Assembly (NCBI RefSeq): GCF_038502225.1 | Contig: NC_091308.1 | Location: forward strand, 25,520,716 to 25,584,715 | DNA: 64,000 bases | Source of the DNA: Cherax quadricarinatus | Lineage: Eukaryota; Arthropoda; Malacostraca; Decapoda; Parastacidae | Reading direction: 5' to 3' | Shown: positions 24,150 to 35,092 of the stretch, piece after piece | Layout: each line of letters starts with the position of its first letter | Numbering within the stretch: the first letter of the stretch is position 1 | Position numbers and translations under genes: made by a program | The notes under the pieces: generated by a model | The model's input: the letters and a program-made list of their open reading frames with translations, nothing else | What the model was told of the DNA's origin: nothing | Databases searched by the model: none

Positions 24150-26150
24150 TCAGAACATGTAGTTCTAGCTGCCCAGACAACTTATGTTCCAAGTAGGGAA
24201 ATTAGATCAACCAAAAATGATCCCAAATGGATAAACAAAAGAGAGACATATATATGCATATCAAAAGAAGGGATGGGCAGGTATGAAATCAATATATTCA
24301 ATTAAAGATAGAAATAAAAAAGGGAACAAGAAAGGCAAAAAGAGATTATGAGGCTAAAGTGGCATGGGATTCGAAGATTAACCCAAGACAAGATTGAGTG
24401 GGACAAGATTGGCCCACTCAAAAGTAACTCAGGTCAGATCACTGACAATGATAAAGAAATGTGTGAAATTTTTAATTCTTATTTCCTCTCAGTTTTTACG
24501 CAGGAAGATACTAACAAACTTCCAGAAATAATAAATTATGTAGAACAGGACGATAATAAACTATGCACAATTAGGGTAACTAGTGACATGGTTTTCAAAC
24601 AGAGAAATTAAAACCGAACAAATCCCCAGGCCCTGATGAACTGTTTGCAAGGGTTTTAAAGGAATGTAAGGAGGAGCTTAGCAAACCTTTGGCTAGTCTT
24701 TTCAACATATCACTACAAACTGGCATAGTGCCTGATAAGTGGAAAATGGGAAATGTAATACGTATTTACAAAGCAGGAGACAGGTCCTTAGCTTCGAACT
24801 ATAGACCAATAAGCCTTACCTCCATAGTGGGAAAATTTACGGAATCAATAATTGCCGAGGCAATTCGTAGTCATCTTGAAAGGCATAAATTGATCAATGA
24901 ATCTCAGCATGATTTTACAAAGGGGCGTTCCTGCATTACGAATTTACTAACTTTTTTTCGCCAAGGTATTTGAGGAGGTAGATCATGGTAATGAATATGA
25001 TATTGTGTATATGGATTTCAGTAAGGCTTTTAACAGAGTTCCACATCAGAGTCTGTTAAGGAAAATTAAGGCACATGGAATAGGAGAAATTTTTTCCTGG
25101 GTAGAGGCGTGGTTGACAGATAGGCAGCAGAGAGTTTGCATCAATGGGGAGAAACCAGAGTGGGGGCGGGTCACGAGTGGTGTTCCATAAGGGTCAGTGA
25201 TGGGCCTTTTGTTGTTCACAATTTATATAAACGACATTGACGAGGGAATAAATAGCAACATAAGCAAGTTGCTGATGACACCAAAGTTGGTTGACTAATA
25301 CATTCTAATGAGGACATTAGAGCACTCCAGTTTAATATAGACATATGCAAAGTTCTAAACATTGGACAAGAAAATAATCATGCCACATATAAGCTAAATA
25401 ATGTAGATCTTAATATTACTGATTGCGAAAAGGATTTGGGAGTTCTGGTTAACAGTAATCTAAAACCAAAACAAGAGTGCATAAGTGTTATCAATAAAGC
25501 TAACAGAATCCTTGGCTTCATATAAAGGAGCATAAATAAGAGGAGTCCTCAGATTGTTCTCCAACTCTGCATATCTTTAGTTAGGCCTCATTTAGATTAT
25601 GCTGCACAGAATGGATATAAATGCACTGGAAAATGTACAAAGGAGGATGACAAAGTTGAGCCCATGTATCAGAAATCTTCCCTATGAAAACAGACTGAGG
25701 GCTCTTAATCTGCACTCTAGAAAGGCGTAGAGTTAAGGGGGGATATGACTGAGTTGTATAAATGGGAAACAGGAATAAATAAAGGGAATGTAAATAGTGT
25801 GCTGAAAATATTTAGCCAAGACAGGACTCGCAGCAATGGTTTTAAGTTGGAAAAATTCAGATTCAGGAAGGATATAGGAAAGCACTGGTTTGGTAATAGA
25901 GTTGTGGATGAGTGGAACTCCCGAGTACCGTCATAGAAGCTAAGACGTTGTGTAGTTTTAAAAATAACTTGGAAAAATACATGAGTGGGTGTGAGTTGGA
26001 CCTGACTAGCTTGTGCTAATAGGTCTGACGCCGTGCTCCTTCCTTAACTGAATGTGACCTGACCTGACCTGACCTGACTAGTTGGGTTATTGGTTTAAGC
26101 ATGGGCCAGTAGGCCTACTGCAGTGTTCCTTCTTTCTTATGTTTTTATTT
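24150..26150 (+). pseudogene. CR1-type LINE, decayed
   Basis: Several frames together cover the reverse transcriptase: KSPGPDELFARVLKE and SNYRPISLTSIVGKFTESII (finger region), YMDFSKAFNRVPHQSLL (catalytic motif A, D-x-x-x-A-F), a broken VTSGVP*GSVMG (motif B with stop at 25188), KLADDTKV (degraded motif C), then KDLGVLVN and PHLDYAAQ. The 3' end has TGACCTGACC repeats (26052-26075) and ends TTCTTTCTTATG at about 26140. At least five stops or frameshifts make it inactive. No endonuclease is visible, so it is 5'-truncated. The 3' part of a second copy lies in reverse at 29237-29712. Confidence 0.85.
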
Positions 26151-26158
26151 ATGCACAG

Positions 26159-26349
26159 TGTGGATCAAATTTTTGTTCCAAGAACTTGATCCACATTACC
26201 GTACACAAGTTTTGAAAATTCGAAGCCGATTGGATATGGCGTTCTCGAGCTATGAGCAAAATAAAATCGAAGAGATGGAGGAAGAAAAGAAAAAAAAAAG
26301 GGAAAAAACCCAAGCAGCCTCTTCAAGGTATCCCTTTGTGGATACCTAA
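26159..26349 (+). pseudogene. Orphan terminal-exon-like coding fragment
   Basis: TTTTTATTTATGCACAG is a good splice acceptor. After it one frame reads WIKFLFQELDPHYRTQVLK, then IRSRLDMAFSSYEQNKIEEM and a Glu/Lys run, and stops at TAA 26347. AATAAATAAAT follows within 20 bp as a possible polyadenylation signal. A donor-like AAG|GTATCC also occurs at 26327. The FL..LDP......KIR motif followed by a charged tail is reminiscent of the C-terminal BESS-like tail of MADF/transposase-accessory proteins, but this is weak. Its entry phase does not match the cadherin/FN3 exons, so it is not part of that gene. A transposon-borne or retro-copied gene end is most likely. Confidence 0.35.
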
Positions 26350-26381
26350 CAGATAAATAATTAAAACAATAAATAAATACT

Positions 26382-27048
26382 ATTTTTTTTCAACACGTCA
26401 GCCGTCTCCCACCGAGGCAGGGTGACCCAAAAATGAAACACTTTCACCATCATTCACACATAATCACTGTCTTTGTAGAGGCGACCAGATATAACAGTTT
26501 AGATGTCACTCCAAAGAGCCAGTATCCCAAACACCTCCTTTAAAGTGCAGGCATTGTACTTCGCACCTCCAGGACTCAAGTCCGGCTAACCGGTTTCCCT
26601 GAATCTCTTCATAAAATATTACCCTGCTCACAATCCAACAGCTCTTCAGGGCCCAAAAACCATTCGTCTCCATTCACTCCTATCTAACACTCTCACACAT
26701 GCCAGCTGCATGTCCAGGCCCTTTGCACACAAAACTTCTTTTACCCCTTTTCTCCATCCTTTCCTTGGACAACCCCTACCCCTCCTTCCATCCATTATAG
26801 ACTTATACACCTTCCAAGTCATTCAATTTTTCTCCATCTTCTCTAAATGACCAAACCATCTCAATAACCCCTCTTCTGCCCTATGAATGTCACTTTTTGT
26901 AACTCCACACCTCCTAATTTCCACACTACGAATTCTCTGCATGATATTCACACCACACATTGCTCTTAGACACGATATCTCCACTGCCTTCAGCCTCTTC
27001 CACCTCGCTGCAGTATTCACAACACATGCTTCACACCCATATAAGTGT
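26382..27048 (-). pseudogene. RTE LINE, 5'-truncated copy
   Basis: The 3' UTR words (GCCGTCTCCCACCGAGGCAG, GACTCAAGTCCGGCTAACCG) and the C-terminal coding part on the minus strand (VEISCLRAMCGVNIMQRIRS, GLLRWFGHLEKMEKN) match the RTE copies at 19919 and 47282. About 0.67 kb remains, starting within the C-terminal domain, with frameshifts. Confidence 0.85.
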
Positions 27049-27320
27049 TGGTACCTAGTGTTGTATATGCGTACTGTACATTTATATAAGAATATATATA
27101 GTTCTAGAGTGTATTTATGACACAGGACATCTTGCATGCTGCACATATTACCTCAGATAGCACATAGTTAAATTGTAGAACACTGTAATAATCTGAAGAG
27201 GAAGTGAAAAAATAAAATAACGATGCTGTTGGATGGTGACAAGAGAGTAACAGGATCATACGAGGTAGCGTAGCACCCCGGGGTCTTGAGTGAGTGCACT
27301 AACGAAGTAGATTATCCTCC

Positions 27321-27625
27321 TGGCCCGGTGGCCTGGTGGCTAAAGCTCCCGCTTCACACACGGAGGGCCCGGGTTCGATTCCCGGCGGGTGGAAACATTC
27401 CGACACGTTTCCTTACACCTGTTGTCCTGTTCACCTAGCAGCAAATAGGTACCTGGGTGTTAGTCGACTGGTGTGGGTCGCATCCTGGGGGACAAGATTA
27501 AGGACCCCAATGGAAATAAGTTAGACAGTCCTCGATGACGCACTGACTTTCTTGGGTTATCCTGGGTGGCTAACCCTCCGGGGTTAAAAATCCGAACGAA
27601 ATCTTATCTTATCTTATCTTATCTG
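27321..27625 (+). mobile_element. tRNA-Val-like SINE with TTATC tail
   Basis: The head (GGCCTGGTGGCTAAAGC, A box; CACACA anticodon-loop position; CCCGGGTTCGATTCCCGG at about 27369-27386, B box) resembles tRNA-Val(CAC) with a loose acceptor stem. The central block reads CACCTAGCAGCAAATAGGTA, CCTGGGTGTTAGTCGACTGG and GTGGGTCGCATCCTGGGGGA. The copy ends in (TTATC)n at 27601-27624. It is the best-kept head of this family in the window; related copies are at 2225, 15901(-) and 53697. Confidence 0.88.
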
Positions 27626-28404
27626 GAAGATCTTGGGGATGTCGCTACAAGTGAACCAGTATTAAATGGCACACAGATTGTTCTGGTACTGCGCATGTGT
27701 TTTACTGACATAAGTGTCGGTGTTTGATATCATTTTTTACTCATTCATCGTTCTTTACTCTTTCAGCCCCTCTGTGTTTCAAATATTTTTGTTATATTGT
27801 CATTCACTGTATGCAGAGGTAAGGCATAAATGACGATAGAAGCCCCTCGTGAGTGAAATGTTGTACAAGATATATACATTGGGAGGGATTACTCTATTTT
27901 TTCTATAGGGGATTGAAATATTTTTCGATTGGTTTAAAAACCATTCCTCATTATGTTTAGATTTTCTAATTTACAGGAAGATCTTGGAAAATTATATCTT
28001 TCCGCTAACATCTTATTAAAAGTTTCACACCTATGTTTCACACTTATACATCACTAATGGCTTAGGTACCCAATAATGAAAAGTCTAAACAGCGTTTGGA
28101 GACCTCACACTCATATCATCATGTTTTCAACTACACTACAACCATTCTCTTCAAGGTCTTCCTTAGCTCTTTCTCCTTCCCTCTATTTACATACAACATA
28201 TTTTTGTTAAATATTGTAAGCTTTCGCCAAATAAAAAAAAGTGAACACTCAGACTGATTACGGAAGCTTCAGGCACTCGACTTTCTTCCTACAAAATGTC
28301 ATCCAATTCATCTCATTGTATGTTTCTTCAGTAATGTTGTAAGTAAAGTATACGAGTAAATACACAGATGGACGACGAACGCTAGTTCACTGTGTGGGGT
28401 TGAA
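27626..28404. other. No recognisable gene (intron 1)
   Basis: AT-rich sequence without domain-bearing frames. Confidence 0.45.
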
Positions 28405-28720
28405 AGGTGGAGACCGAAACACTTATGCAACATATGGGAATCTTTATTAAAGAAACGTTTCGCCACGCAGTGGCTTCATCAGTCCAATACAAAGTAGAAA
28501 TGGGTAAGGGGAGGAGGAATTTGAGATAATCAGTCCCTCAGCCTGGAATCGATGTGTTCAGTGCACCGTATGGCCGGAGAAGTGGCTTATATACTGTAGT
28601 CAGGTGAGTCGAAGCAGTATATAAACTACTTCTCCGGCCATATGCTGCACTTGATAAAGCAACTGGATGGCGAAACGTCTACAATAAAGATATCCAGATG
28701 TTGCACATGTGTCTTAACTT
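28405..28720 (-). mobile_element. Penelope-type terminus with hammerhead-like core
   Basis: On the minus strand CTGATGA (28482-28476), the hairpin GCCACTGCGTGGC and GAAACGTTTC (28461-28452) follow in order. The parts correspond to the CUGANGA box, stem II, the GAAA box and a minimal stem III (ACGU palindrome) of dimer-type hammerhead ribozymes described from Penelope-like elements. One extra A lies between CTGATGA and the stem. A second, degenerate half (GATAAAGC...GGCGAAACGTCTAC at 28654-28683, + strand) lies in inverted orientation, with the shared TATATACTG flank between them. Confidence 0.5.
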
Positions 28721-29236
28721 ACATACACAAAATAATGAGCTAAGAAAAGGTAATGCAATGAATAAATTTAAGGAGCGTCTTCAGAACATTGGTTGGTACG
28801 AACATTTAAGTTTAGTACAGAGGAGTGGTGATGACCAACCTTATGGAAGTTTGTGAAGAAATACAAATAAAAAAATGTGATGGTAATATGAACTGGCATG
28901 CTAAGGTTCCTCGAGTGGTGATTCATTCTCATTGTGGAAGTAAATGAACTCTAAAACCAGGTTAAGTTTCTCTGCCCTTAAGAGCTGATCGTTGCATTAT
29001 TATTAAAGGATGCTGCAATAATTGTTATGTGGGTCAACAGTATTTGATACCTAAAACTATATATATAAGAACGAATTCTCAAGATGGTCCTCATGCCCTG
29101 TTTTCCTAGTAATGTTATTAAGGGCGTGTATTATGTAGTTAACCAGGGTTTGAAATGTGAAGAAAATTGAATAATGTGTTCGGAAGGTATAAATAAAAAC
29201 CTTAAATGGTATAAGCAACTTGTAGCTGACAGTGTT
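28721..29236. other. No recognisable gene (intron 1)
   Basis: AT-rich; no frame with family features on either strand. Confidence 0.4.
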
Positions 29237-29712
29237 TAAGACCATAAGAACATAAGAACATTGCAGCAGGCCTACCGTCCCATGTGAGGCAGGTCCAATT
29301 CTTCTTCCGGCTTAAGCCAATGCCTTAACCTAGTCAGGTCAGGTCACGTTCACTTAAGGAAGGAGCAAGGCATCTGACCTACTAGCACAAGCTAGTCAGG
29401 TCTAACTCACCCACCCACATCCACTCATCTACTTATCTAACCTATTTTTAAAACTACACAACGTCTTAACTTCTATGACGGTACTCAGGAGTTTGTTCCA
29501 CTCATCCACAACTCTATTACCAAACCAGTGTTTTCCTATATCCTTCCTGAATCTAAATTTTTCCAACTTAAAGCCATTGCTGCGAGTCCTGTCTAGGTTG
29601 GATATTTTTACCACGCTGTTTACATCCCCTTTATTCATTCCTGTTTTCCATTTATATACCTCAATCATATCCACCCTAATTCTACGCCTTTCTAGAGGGT
29701 GTTCACCTAACT
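29237..29712 (-). pseudogene. CR1-type LINE 3' end
   Basis: The minus-strand frame 29674-29429 reads EVYKWKTGMNKGDVNSVVKI and FRFRKDIGKHWFGNRVVDEW, nearly the same as 25745-25936 of the decayed CR1 copy. The 3' UTR contains TGACCTGAC words and ends in CATAAGAACATAAGAAC repeats at 29240. Strongly 5'-truncated. Confidence 0.85.
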
Positions 29713-29789
29713 CAGGAAATAAAAAAATGTTATAAAAACACGAATTTTCATTTTTTTTAAATGTATACTTTGCTTTGTTTTTTAAACAT

Positions 29790-29850
29790 TATTATTATTA
29801 TAATCAAAAAGAAGCGCTAAGCCACAAGGACTATACAGCACTGTTTTTTA
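29790..29850 (+). repeat. Short ATT-headed dispersed repeat
   Basis: TTATTATTATTATAATC...AAGAAGCGCTAAGCCACAAG, CTATACAGCAC. A near-identical stretch is at 33548-33605. Confidence 0.6.
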
Positions 29851-29952
29851 AACAGTAAGATAAAGGACACTTTAAAATGTGAAAACTCGAGACTTTCATT
29901 AGTCAAAAGTCTTTGAAACCGTAATATTAGATAAACTAAGAGTTCTTACAGC

Positions 29953-30707
29953 CAGGGCCGGATTACCGCATAGGCAAACTAGGCATTTGCCTAGGGCCCC
30001 GCGCATTTGGGGGCCCCGTGGTCCAAGGGGTTCAGGGGCTCATCCAAGACTGTGCACATGGTGCAAGTGCAAAGGGGTCCCTACCTAAAAAGTTCAAGTG
30101 TTTGGAGAGTAAAATTGATTTTTAAAAATTAATCAAAACAAAAATAAATAATGAAATAAAATAAAATAAAAATAAATAAACCTAACCATAGATGGCAACA
30201 CTCAACACGCCTTTGTTTACATCAGAACAGCTGTGTTTTCCCGCTAATGGGTGAGTATGGGAGATTCCTCTCCAATTTTCTGTAGTTTATATGATTTGAT
30301 AGTCTTATGCATGATGCAATGATAACAATAATGGTCAGTGATTTATAAAGGGAATAATTGTGCTGTAGTGGTTATGCTGAATATAATAGGTACATGATGT
30401 CACTACTTTAATAGCCTAATCTAGTAATACTATGCTGTCTTGAGTTTATTCTCTTTAAAATGCATGATTTAACAAGATAGTTATAATGGCTGTTGGTAAA
30501 TGGTTTTGGTTGTCTTGATGTACTTTCCCTATTAAATTTAATCTAAATAGCCAGAATGTATTTAATTAGACCTTAAACAGGCTCACACCGAACCCCCCCC
30601 CCACCCCCACCCCCAAGCTGGAAGGGGTCGCTTCGCTTACCCGTAACTCAAAGGGGCCCCGCCAATCTGAATAGCCTAGGGCCCGGAGACTTCTTAATCC
30701 GGCCCTG
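29953..30707. mobile_element. Non-autonomous hAT element with 8-bp TSD
   Basis: The ends are CAGGGCCGGATTACCGC and TTCTTAATCCGGCCCTG, imperfect terminal inverted repeats of the hAT type, extended by TAGGC..CTAGGGCCC words on both sides. The 8-bp duplication CTTACAGC flanks it exactly at 29945-29952 and 30708-30715. The 755-bp interior has no transposase frame. The intact TSD indicates a single, fairly well preserved insertion. Confidence 0.92.
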
Positions 30708-30715
30708 CTTACAGC

Positions 30716-31289
30716 TTGTATATTATCAGTTTTATTTCAAAAAGTGTCTTGGTGAGATGTTTATCCTGGCTCTATGAAAAGTCATTGATTTACACAAGAA
30801 GAGGCGTTTCCAGTGCATCTGAGTTTCTTAGAAGCTAAGAAGGCATATTTTAGGTTAGACTGCTAGAAACTCTTCGCCAAGCTAATGATAGTAATGGTAG
30901 GTAGACAATGGCCAAAGATTAACGTTGTAATAAAAGGATCCTCTTCTATCAGTGTCTTTCTCCCCGATAGTAATTGTACCACTTCACATTTCAAGCGTCG
31001 TAGAATTTTAGTCCTGAAGTAGCACCCACCTCAAAACAGTTATTGGACGGTAGATTCATTTTATTACTTTGTCCCATCTAACTATCTTTCGATGAAGACC
31101 TTTCATAGATTATTGAATAAATCACTGGGTTAATTAAGATTCAGAGTATTTTTTTTATGCTTTAGGAATATGTAGTAGTAAAGGATGATGGTCAGGTCTT
31201 CAACTGTTATTCTTGAAGGTGTCAACATGTAAGTGTTTATGTGGTGTTTGTAAACATAGCTTGCCAGTTTAGCTCATGAAACATATCCT
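30716..31289. other. No recognisable gene (intron 1)
   Basis: Nothing seen beyond AT-rich spacer. Confidence 0.4.
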
Positions 31290-31440
31290 GCCCCTCAGTG
31301 GAGGGTTCCTTGACGCTGCTCTTGATCCAAGGAATTAGACCTTCCCTTCCCTAGATCGAGCTTAAACGTTACCTCCCCCGATGTGGCCCTCCCTAAGGGT
31401 GTAGCGCTCCACATATATGTACTACTAATAATTATGAAAA
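31290..31440 (-). mobile_element. Short dispersed repeat, ATT-tailed
   Basis: CCCTCAGTGGAGGGTTCCTT, GACGCTGCTCTTGATCCAAG and GGTGTAGCGCTCCACATATA occur in the same order as in the copy at 18563-18735. Confidence 0.65.
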
Positions 31441-32472
31441 TAATGATAATTTTGCCAGAGTGTAAATTCATTTTTGTAATAATATATCTGAAATCATTCG
31501 CATTATCACGAAAATGGTTTCGTTGATGTAAAAATAACACTGAATTCAGGTTAAATTACTTTAACTTCAGCATAGTTTGTTGAATTTTCTAAATTAGTTT
31601 GAGTTACAAATTAAATATTTTCTTACTGTTAATTCACAAAATATAGAACATATCTACCAGTTAAGGAAGCATTCAATGTACGGCTTAATTAGCACAGCTC
31701 TCTCAAACACTTTATTACGTATAAAAGTCAGTACTGCTGCCACTTAAATAACATATTTAGAAAACTACCACTTATATGAAAAAGAAGAAACTGGGTGGTT
31801 TTGTGTTAACACTTGTTCAGATAGACTAAAATAAAAACAAAGAGCACATATATAGGTTAAGAATGAGGTGCTTAAGGATAAGTTAACATGATAAACTAAT
31901 CCTTAGCACGATATTCAAGCACCTCATCTTGACCCATATGTGTGTTGCTGTTTTTTCTTTCTAGTCCATCTGAAGTGTGTGAACATATGAAGGCGCTCAG
32001 GCTTTCATGTTCTTGTGTTTTTTTACTGTGGTAATTTTGCACAATGTCAGTTAGCGTTTTACAGTCATTCCTTGTCATATAACGTGAAAATTATTATTAT
32101 TATGAGCAAATCACCTGCAGGAGGTTTACAGGACATTACCTGAATTATTACCTACAAGTAATTTAAGTGAGGTATAAGTGGGACTTAGTCACAGTGGGTC
32201 GCTGAACTGTGACTCCTTCGAGTGCACACTTTTTCACCACTCTTACAAAAAGCTAGACCTGACATTAAATTAATAATTATATTAAAACCAGCTACTCTGG
32301 TAATTAAATTTGTGTGGACTGTATAGGATTAAGCATGCTGGGCACAACAAATATAACTGGTATTAACACTTACCATTTAATTACTGTAGATGGATCACAC
32401 CACGATGCCTAACACCTAGACCCTACACTGGCAGCTAGTGATGAGTGATGTCCGCATTTATTTTCCACCATC
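31441..32472. other. No recognisable gene (intron 1)
   Basis: AT-rich spacer; short antisense frames only. Confidence 0.4.
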
Positions 32473-33402
32473 CACACACACTGCAAGGCTCCAGGCGGAC
32501 ATCAACCGAATCTCTCAGTGGGCTGCAGAAAACAATATGAAGTTCAACGATGAGAAATTTCAATTACTAAGATATGGTAAATACGAGGAAATTAAATCTT
32601 CATCAGAGTACAAAACAAATTCTGGCCACAAAATAGAGCGAAACACCAACGTCAAAGACCTGGGAGTGATCATGTCGGAGGATCTCACCTTCAAGGACCA
32701 TAACATTGTATCAATCGCATCTGCTAGAAAAATGACAGGATGGATAATGAGAACCTTCAAAACTAGGGAGGCCAAGCCCATGATGACACTCTTCAGGTCA
32801 CTTGTTCTATCTAGGCTGGAATATTGCTGCACACTAACAGCACCTTTCAAGGCAGGTGAAATTGCTGACCTAGAAAATGTACAGAGAACCTTCACGGCGC
32901 GCATAACGGAGATAAAACACCTCAATTACTGGGAGCGCTTGAGGTTCCTGAACCTGTATTCCCTGGAACGCAGGCGGGAGAGATACATGATTATATACAC
33001 CTGGAAAATCCTAGAGGGACTAGTACCGAACTTGCACACGAAAATCACTCACTACGAAAGCAAAAGACTTGGCAGGCGATGCAACATCCCCCCAATGAAA
33101 AGCAGGGGTGTCACTAGCACGTTAAGAGACCATACAAAAAGTGTCAGGGGCCCGAGACTGTTCAACTGTCTCCCAGCATACATAAGGGGGATTACCAACA
33201 GACCCCTGGCAGTCTTCAAGCTGGCACTGGACAAGCACCTAAAGTCGGTTCCTGACCAGCCGGGCTGTGGCTCGTACGTTGGTTTGCGTGCAGCCAGCAG
33301 CAACAGCCTGGTTGATCAGGCTCTGATCCACCAGGAAGCCTGGTCACAGACCGGGCCGCGGGGGCGTTGACCCCCGGAACTCTCTCCAGGTAAACTCCAG
33401 GT
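32473..33402 (+). pseudogene. LINE-C, 5'-truncated copy
   Basis: It begins inside the RT domain just after the catalytic motif (TARLQADINRISQWAAENN) and runs open to 33370 through KDLGVIMSEDLTFKDHNIVS, RTFKTREAKPMMTLFRSLVL, SRLEYCCTLTAPF, RFLNLYSLERRRERYMIIYT and the C-terminal SYVGLRAASSNSLVDQALIH. The 3' UTR is only about 30 bp and ends CCAGGTAAACTCCAGGTAA. The open reading frame is young-looking but cannot work because motifs A-C are missing. It sits in intron 1, sense orientation. Confidence 0.9.
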
Positions 33403-33547
33403 AACACAATTCTTGAGGTCCCGTAAATTTCCTGTCCCAGTTCTTCAGGAGGGGACATTAATGTGGGTTCCTATTACAAACCCATTATGGCCTCGATGAT
33501 GCCGGATTATTAGACGATTGTAACAACCAGTGCACACACACTAAATT

Positions 33548-33605
33548 CATTATTATTATAATAAAAAAGAAGCGCTAAGCCACAAGGGCTATACAACAGC
33601 ACTAA
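33548..33605 (+). repeat. Short ATT-headed dispersed repeat
   Basis: Same block as 29790-29850 (AAGAAGCGCTAAGCCACAAG). Confidence 0.6.
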
Positions 33606-33942
33606 ATTCAATATGGCGTCTCCCTCCCCAGTGTCCCTACTGGCTCTTCCACACTCCCCTTTAATTAAAATTTCTTGAAAGGGTCAAATCAGCATCATAT
33701 TTTATTACACAAGTATTGTATTATTCAAATTTACACATGCTGAATTTAGGAAAATCCAAAATTTTTTCCACATAACATATTTTTTATCTCTTTATAAGTC
33801 GAATGAATTGTTGTACACCATGTAAATGAGAGTTTGATAATTGAAGTGTTTCTACATTATGAACAATTTAATTTTAGTAAGGTGTTCAAAGTCTTGGTAA
33901 ACAGTAGTACTGATGAGGCTTGCATGTCTTCTCGCCCTGCAG

Positions 33943-34083
33943 GTACCTGGAGCTCGGAGCAGGCCAGGAGTACCGTGTCATCGTTGTAGCACTCATGTCC
34001 GGTAAAGTTATCAAGCAGGAGATGACGGTGGAAGTGACGCACTACAACCAACACGCCCCAAAGCTCGTCCTCCACCACTACAG
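33943..34083 (+). CDS. Cadherin/FN3 protein, exon b (cadherin repeat 1, C part)
   Basis: Acceptor CTCGCCCTGCAG and donor TACAG|GTGGGT. The first G completes the AG left by exon a to give Arg, and the frame continues YLELGAGQEYRVIVVAL, KVIKQEMTVEVTHYNQHAP, ending in two bases of the next codon. EYRVIVVAL..G is the cadherin strand that normally reads Y-x-L-x-V-x-A-x-D-x-G, but here the Asp is absent (ALMSG). HYNQHAP sits where the D-x-N-D-N-x-P linker belongs and has lost its acidic residues. So the repeat is cadherin-shaped but with degraded calcium sites. Confidence 0.82.
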
Positions 34084-35092
34084 GTGGGTTATGATCCCTA
34101 CATCGCCCGCAGAACATATACGCTGTGAGGTGTATGTCTAGTTATATAGGCTCGGATTTTACTTTAGTCCCTGTTGTTGGGCTTAAAGTATTTTTGACGT
34201 GTGAATAGGTAGCATGCACTTTTAAGCATTTTTTTATGTGAATTTACAGGTTAAGGGCTGCTATCCTACCACTAAAAGGATCGTGTTAAATAAAAAAGCC
34301 CTTTTTTTTACTCTTATTGAAATACAACTAATTGAATTGAGGATTTAAAGAAAAGCCTCCTTTGGCTCAAGTATTCCAACACAGTGGAACCTCGGTACTC
34401 GAACTTAATTCGTTCCAGAAGGCTACTCGAGTGCCGATCTGTTCGAGTACTGAACAAATTTTTCCCATAAAGAATAATGTAAATTAGATGAATCCTTTTG
34501 AGACCCACAAAAAATACACTTACAGCAACTTTGTGGTATATTTTCGTATGGTTTTATAGTTGTATTTTCGTTTTCTTGGTCAGAAATAGAGATGATCTGG
34601 AATTGTTTACAGACTAAAAGTACTTTGAAATTGAGCTCAAAGCAGTGTAAATGTTCGACTTTTGCTGATGTTCACGAGTAAACACATCACGTCACGTGTC
34701 CAATACAAGCCAACTGGTGGGTCTAATGTGCTTTCACAAATGCGCTGATATTATTTATACATTTTTACAATAATGCAGTAGTCTGCATAACAGTAAATCT
34801 TCTATTTCTTGTGTGAATAAAAATTCAAAACAGAAATCAAGCGTATTATAAGAGGGGCCTGAAGTGGGAGGAGCTATAGGAGAGAGAGGGAGGGGCCAAC
34901 AGAAGGAGCATTCAGTATCTGATAAATCATCTTATAGTTGGATACTAGTGTTGTGTAATTATACTAATATTAGTAATAAAAGTTATCTATCTATCACATA
35001 TATTTCAACTTGATATCATAAACACGATAGATAACCTAGAAGCACAATAAAGATGCCAAAATTAATAATAAAAGGCAGAGACAGAGACTAGT
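34084..35092. other. Intron 2 start; mariner-like end fragment
   Basis: No gene. ACAGTGGAACCTCGGTACTC at about 34380 followed by GTTCGAGTAC words resembles the terminal repeat of Tc1/mariner (Tigger-like) elements, but I see no matching opposite end. The rest is AT-rich. Confidence 0.4.

Noticed and set aside
26159..26327. Treating the 26159 exon-like segment as part of the cadherin/FN3 gene
   Set aside because: Its entry and exit phases do not match the junction between exons a and b, which join each other perfectly.
27321..27400. A functional tRNA-Val gene
   Set aside because: The acceptor stem pairs poorly, the sequence continues into a SINE body, and sister copies show the same body.
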